Position numbers and translations under genes: made by a program. 7,020 nucleotides of DNA from an uncultured Gaiellaceae bacterium (GTDB taxonomy: Bacteria > Actinomycetota > Thermoleophilia > Gaiellales > Gaiellaceae), in the NCBI GenBank assembly GCA_955652075.1, contig CATPAS010000119.1, forward strand, positions 1 to 7,020, given 5' to 3'. The notes beneath the pieces were generated by a model. It saw only the letters and a program-made list of their open reading frames with translations. It did not search any database and was not told where the DNA came from. Shown here piece after piece: positions 4,213 through 7,020 of this stretch; within the stretch, counting starts at the first letter, position 1; each line of letters starts with the position of its first letter.

Positions 4213-7020
4213 CGATGACCGAAATGGTGAGCGCCGGGAAGGCTGGCGCCCACCTCGTTTTCCTGTGAGACCTTGCGCGCGAGCGGACCGAGGGTCTCGA
4301 GTGAGCGCACGAGCACGTTCTGGTTGCGCTCGATCCGCTCGAAGCGGCCGCGCGCCAGAATGAGCGGCTCGCCGCGCACGATCGCGCGGTGCTTGTCGTA
4401 GACGGACGGCGGCACGATCAGGTTGACCGCGCCGAACTCGTCCTCGATCAGCATGAAGACGACGCCGTTCGCAGTCGCCGGCCGCTGCCGCGCGACGGCC
4501 ATCCCCGCGATCGACACCTGTGCACGATCCGGCGCCTGTTCGAGGTCTCGCGAGGAGATCACGCCTGCCGGCAAATGCGTGCGCAAGAGCTCCATTGGAT
4601 GCACCCCCACGGAGAGGTTCGTCGTGCGGTAATCGGCGAGCATGCGTTCCCAGACGGTCGGCTCGGGTAGCTCAGGTGTCGCCGCGGTGGGATCGAGCGG
4701 AAGCGCGAGTTGCTTCTCCTCGCCTCCCGAGCCGGGGACGCTCTGCGAGCGTGGCACGAGGCCGAGCTGCCAGAGCAGCTGCCGCCTGGGCATTCCGAAG
4801 CAGTCGCAGGCGCCGGAGACGATCAGCGTCTCGAGGCCGTGCTCCGACAGCTGCGTGCGCTGCGCAAGATCGCGCACGCTCTCGAACGGGCCGTCCCGCT
4901 CGCGTTCCTCGACGACCGCTTCGGCCTCTGCTTCGCCGATGCCGTTGACGTAGTCGACGCCGATGCGCACCGCGCCGTCCTCGACGGTGCATTTGGCGGA
5001 GCTGACGTTCACGTCGGGAGGACGCGTCTCCACTCCACGCCGCTGGCCGTCGCGGACGAGCGTCGCCGGCGGGTAGAAACCCATCGGCTGCGCGTTGAGG
5101 AGCGCGCACAGGAACTCGGCGGGATGATGGTGCCGCAGCCAGGCGGATTGATACGCGAGCAACCCGAACGCCGCCGCGTGCGACTTCGGGAACCCGAAGC
5201 CGGAGAAACCCACGAGCTTGTCGTAGACCAGGTCCGCGGTCTTTCTGTCGACGCCCTTCTGCAGCGCGCCTTCGACGAAGCGCTCGCGATAGGCCTCGAG
5301 CGCGTCGTGGGAGCGCTTGCGGCTCATCGCGCGGCGCAGGCCTTCCGCCTCCCCCACGCTGAAGCCGGCGAGCGCGATCGCCACCTCCAGCACCTGGTCC
5401 TGGAAGACCACGACCCCGAGCGTCGAGCGCAGGCAGTCCGCGAGCAGCGGATGGTCCACCGGCGGCACGAACGACGGATCCTCGCGCAGGCGCTGACGGT
5501 GATCGATGTACGGATGGACAGCCTTGCCCTGAATCGGGCCCGGACGCACGAGCGCAACCTGGACGGTGAGGTCGTCGATGTTCTCGGGCCGGGTGCGCAG
5601 CAGGCTCTGCATCTGCGCCCTGCTCTCGATCTGGAAGTCGCCGACCGTGTCGGCGCTCTGGATCTCCTCGTAGACCGCCTTGTCGTCGAGCGGGATGCGG
5701 GAGAGATCGATCGGCCGACCTTGCAGTTGCGCGATCTGGTCGACGCAGTCCTCGACCGCCGAGAGCATCCCGAGCCCGAGCAGGTCGATCTTGAGGAAAC
5801 CCGCGTCCGAGCACGAGTCCTTGTCCCACTGGCACATCTGCCGTCCCGCCATCGCCGCCGGCTGGACGGGAACGAGCTCGACGAGCGGCCGCGACGAGAT
5901 GACCATGCCGCCCGGATGCTGCGAGATGTGGCGCGGCAGGCCGGCGATCTCGTGGCAGAGAGCGGCGAACGCGCGCCAGCGCGGGGACAGCAGCTTGCGG
6001 TCGGCGTCCGGAAGCAGCTGCAGCTCCTCAGCGACACGCTTCGCGTTCCAGCCTTCCGACACCCGCGCGATGCGCTCGAGCTCCGCGTACGGGAGACCGA
6101 GCGCCTTCCCGACGTCTCGGATCGCGCCGCGGGAGCGGTACGTCGCGAACGAGGCGACAAGCGCTGCATGCTCGCGGCCGTAGCGTTCGGTGACGGCGAC
6201 GATCAGCTTCTCGCGGATGTCTCGCGGAAAGTCGAGGTCGATGTCCGGGACCGAGTCGAGGTCGCGGTTGAGGAAACGTCCGAGCGAGAGCTCCGCGCCG
6301 ACAGGGTCGACGTGCGACAGGCCGGTGAGGTAGCAAACGAGCGAGCCGACCGAGGAGCCGCGGCCGCGGCCCGGCGGCAGTGCGTGGCGCGGCGAATCGC
6401 GGCCGCGCACCTCGAGTGCGCATTCACGCGCAAGCTCGAGCACGTCCCAGTGCAGGAGGAAGAACCCCGCGAGGCCGAGCTCGTCGATGAGCTTCAGCTC
6501 GTCCTCGAGTCGCGCGCGCGCCTCGCGGCGAAGCCGGTGGCCCCGCGGATAGCGCTCCTCGAAGGTGCGGCTGCAGACGTGTCCGAGCTGAACGATCGCC
6601 GGCTCCGGACTGTCCGAGAAGTCTGGGTAGCGGTAGCCGAGCTCTTCCGTCAGGTCGAAACGCAGCCGCTCGGCGAGCTCGACGGTCCGCGCGACCGCAG
6701 CGCGATCCTCGGGGAAACGCTCCACCATCTCGGCCGGTGAAAGCAGAACGCACTCGTGATTGCCGCGCCGCTCGGCCTCGCAGCCGTCGAGGGCGCTGCG
6801 GTGACGGATCGCGACCAGGACGTCTTGCAATGGCGCCCGGCGCGGATGGTGCGCATGCACGTCGCCGGTGACGATCGTCCGGACGCCGAGCATGTCAGCG
6901 AGATCGCGTAGGCCGGCATTACGTCGCGCGTCGCCGCGCTCATAGGGACGCTGGAGCTCGACGAAGAACCGCTCGCTGCCGAATGCGCAGGCGAGCCGTG
7001 TGGCCGCATTCGGGTTGCGC
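4209..7020 (-). CDS. dnaE2: Error-prone DNA polymerase III alpha subunit DnaE2 (ImuC-type), N-terminus beyond window
   Basis: This is a family C DNA polymerase of the damage-inducible type, used for translesion synthesis. The last 936 residues are visible; the frame is open to the right edge, so roughly 100-150 N-terminal residues are missing. Counting from the edge: the end of the PHP domain with TGDVHAHH (51-58); GRGRGSSVGSL, then PDIDLDF (258-264) with catalytic D261 and D263; FLKIDLLGLG with the third Asp, D412; fingers with FPKSHAAAF (610-618); helix-hairpin-helix region about 680-740; and a C-terminal OB fold about 833-912. It ends soon after the OB fold in GAHHFGHR, without the tau-binding C-terminal domain of replicative DnaE1. 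This, and the ELQRP-type PHP region, favour DnaE2. A linker motif QLALPL (770-775) resembles a sliding-clamp-binding hexapeptide. In mycobacteria DnaE2 works with ImuA' and ImuB under LexA control; any such genes or promoter lie outside. Its TAG stop overlaps the GH15 TAA tail-to-tail. Confidence 0.93.
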   Translation of the reverse strand, partial: RNPNAATRLACAFGSERFFVELQRPYERGDARRNAGLRDLADMLGVRTIVTGDVHAHHPRRAPLQDVLVAIRHRSALDGCEAERRGNHECVLLSPAEMVERFPEDRAAVARTVELAERLRFDLTEELGYRYPDFSDSPEPAIVQLGHVCSRTFEERYPRGHRLRREARARLEDELKLIDELGLAGFFLLHWDVLELARECALEVRGRDSPRHALPPGRGRGSSVGSLVCYLTGLSHVDPVGAELSLGRFLNRDLDSVPDIDLDFPRDIREKLIVAVTERYGREHAALVASFATYRSRGAIRDVGKALGLPYAELERIARVSEGWNAKRVAEELQLLPDADRKLLSPRWRAFAALCHEIAGLPRHISQHPGGMVISSRPLVELVPVQPAAMAGRQMCQWDKDSCSDAGFLKIDLLGLGMLSAVEDCVDQIAQLQGRPIDLSRIPLDDKAVYEEIQSADTVGDFQIESRAQMQSLLRTRPENIDDLTVQVALVRPGPIQGKAVHPYIDHRQRLREDPSFVPPVDHPLLADCLRSTLGVVVFQDQVLEVAIALAGFSVGEAEGLRRAMSRKRSHDALEAYRERFVEGALQKGVDRKTADLVYDKLVGFSGFGFPKSHAAAFGLLAYQSAWLRHHHPAEFLCALLNAQPMGFYPPATLVRDGQRRGVETRPPDVNVSSAKCTVEDGAVRIGVDYVNGIGEAEAEAVVEERERDGPFESVRDLAQRTQLSEHGLETLIVSGACDCFGMPRRQLLWQLGLVPRSQSVPGSGGEEKQLALPLDPTAATPELPEPTVWERMLADYRTTNLSVGVHPMELLRTHLPAGVISSRDLEQAPDRAQVSIAGMAVARQRPATANGVVFMLIEDEFGAVNLIVPPSVYDKHRAIVRGEPLILARGRFERIERNQNVLVRSLETLGPLARKVSQENEVGASLPGAHHFGHR
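4231..4261 (+). terminator. Weak candidate terminator hairpin after the GH15 gene
   Basis: GCGCCGG (4231-4237) can pair with CTGGCGC (4243-4249, one G-T pair) around a 5-nt loop, and TTTT follows at 4258-4261. The 8-nt gap between stem and T-run is too long for a standard intrinsic terminator, and the whole element lies inside the dnaE2 coding region. Termination here could equally be Rho-dependent. Confidence 0.2.

Noticed and set aside
4710..6740. Long plus-strand open frame (676 codons) opposite dnaE2
   Set aside because: It is antisense to conserved polymerase motifs, its translation is low-complexity Arg/Glu/Leu-rich with no family signature, and long antisense frames are expected in DNA with this third-position GC bias.
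4209..7020. Replicative DnaE1 as the identity of the polymerase
   Set aside because: The protein ends shortly after the OB fold with no tau-binding domain, and its PHP and C-terminal sequences resemble the DnaE2/ImuC type. No intein or frameshift was seen.
1..7020. tRNA/rRNA genes, CRISPR arrays, insertion sequences and long repeats
   Set aside because: None are visible; the sequence is accounted for by six protein genes and one 18-bp gap.

Overview
The window is very GC-rich (roughly two thirds by eye) bacterial chromosome. It is almost entirely coding, with strong G/C preference at third codon positions. The protein families, the dense packing and the likely leaderless promoter fit a high-GC actinobacterium. 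The overall feel is of a soil Thermoleophilia-type lineage (Gaiellales/Solirubrobacterales), but that placement is an inference and not a proof. No RNA genes, mobile elements, CRISPR arrays or long repeats are visible.

Layout, left to right. (1) A leftward pair: an endonuclease/exonuclease/phosphatase (EEP) superfamily protein (1016 to 210) overlaps by 4 bp the start of a class V aminotransferase/cysteine desulfurase-like gene (213 leftward off the window). (2) An 18-bp divergent gap (1017-1034), the only non-coding DNA in the window, holds two overlapping, mirror-image -10-like hexamers that could drive both directions. (3) A rightward, translationally coupled trio: a GT4-type glycosyltransferase (1035-2081), a 104-residue charged protein of unknown function (2078-2392) and a GH15 glucoamylase/trehalase-family hydrolase (2392-4212). 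(4) A convergent, leftward dnaE2-type error-prone DNA polymerase III alpha subunit. It enters from the right edge without its N-terminus and stops at 4209, so its stop codon overlaps the GH15 stop codon.

Functionally, the trio looks like a small carbohydrate module: a sugar transferase, a glucoside hydrolase and an uncharacterised helper made from one message. The EEP/aminotransferase pair is a separate transcript. DnaE2 belongs to damage tolerance (translesion synthesis); its usual partners, if present, lie outside the window to the right.

Nothing here is a clearly new defence or mobile system. The points most worth a second look are the symmetric divergent promoter with a probable CTG start, a Hda-like sliding-clamp-binding motif in the dnaE2 linker, the unknown small protein, and the tail-to-tail overlapping stop codons.
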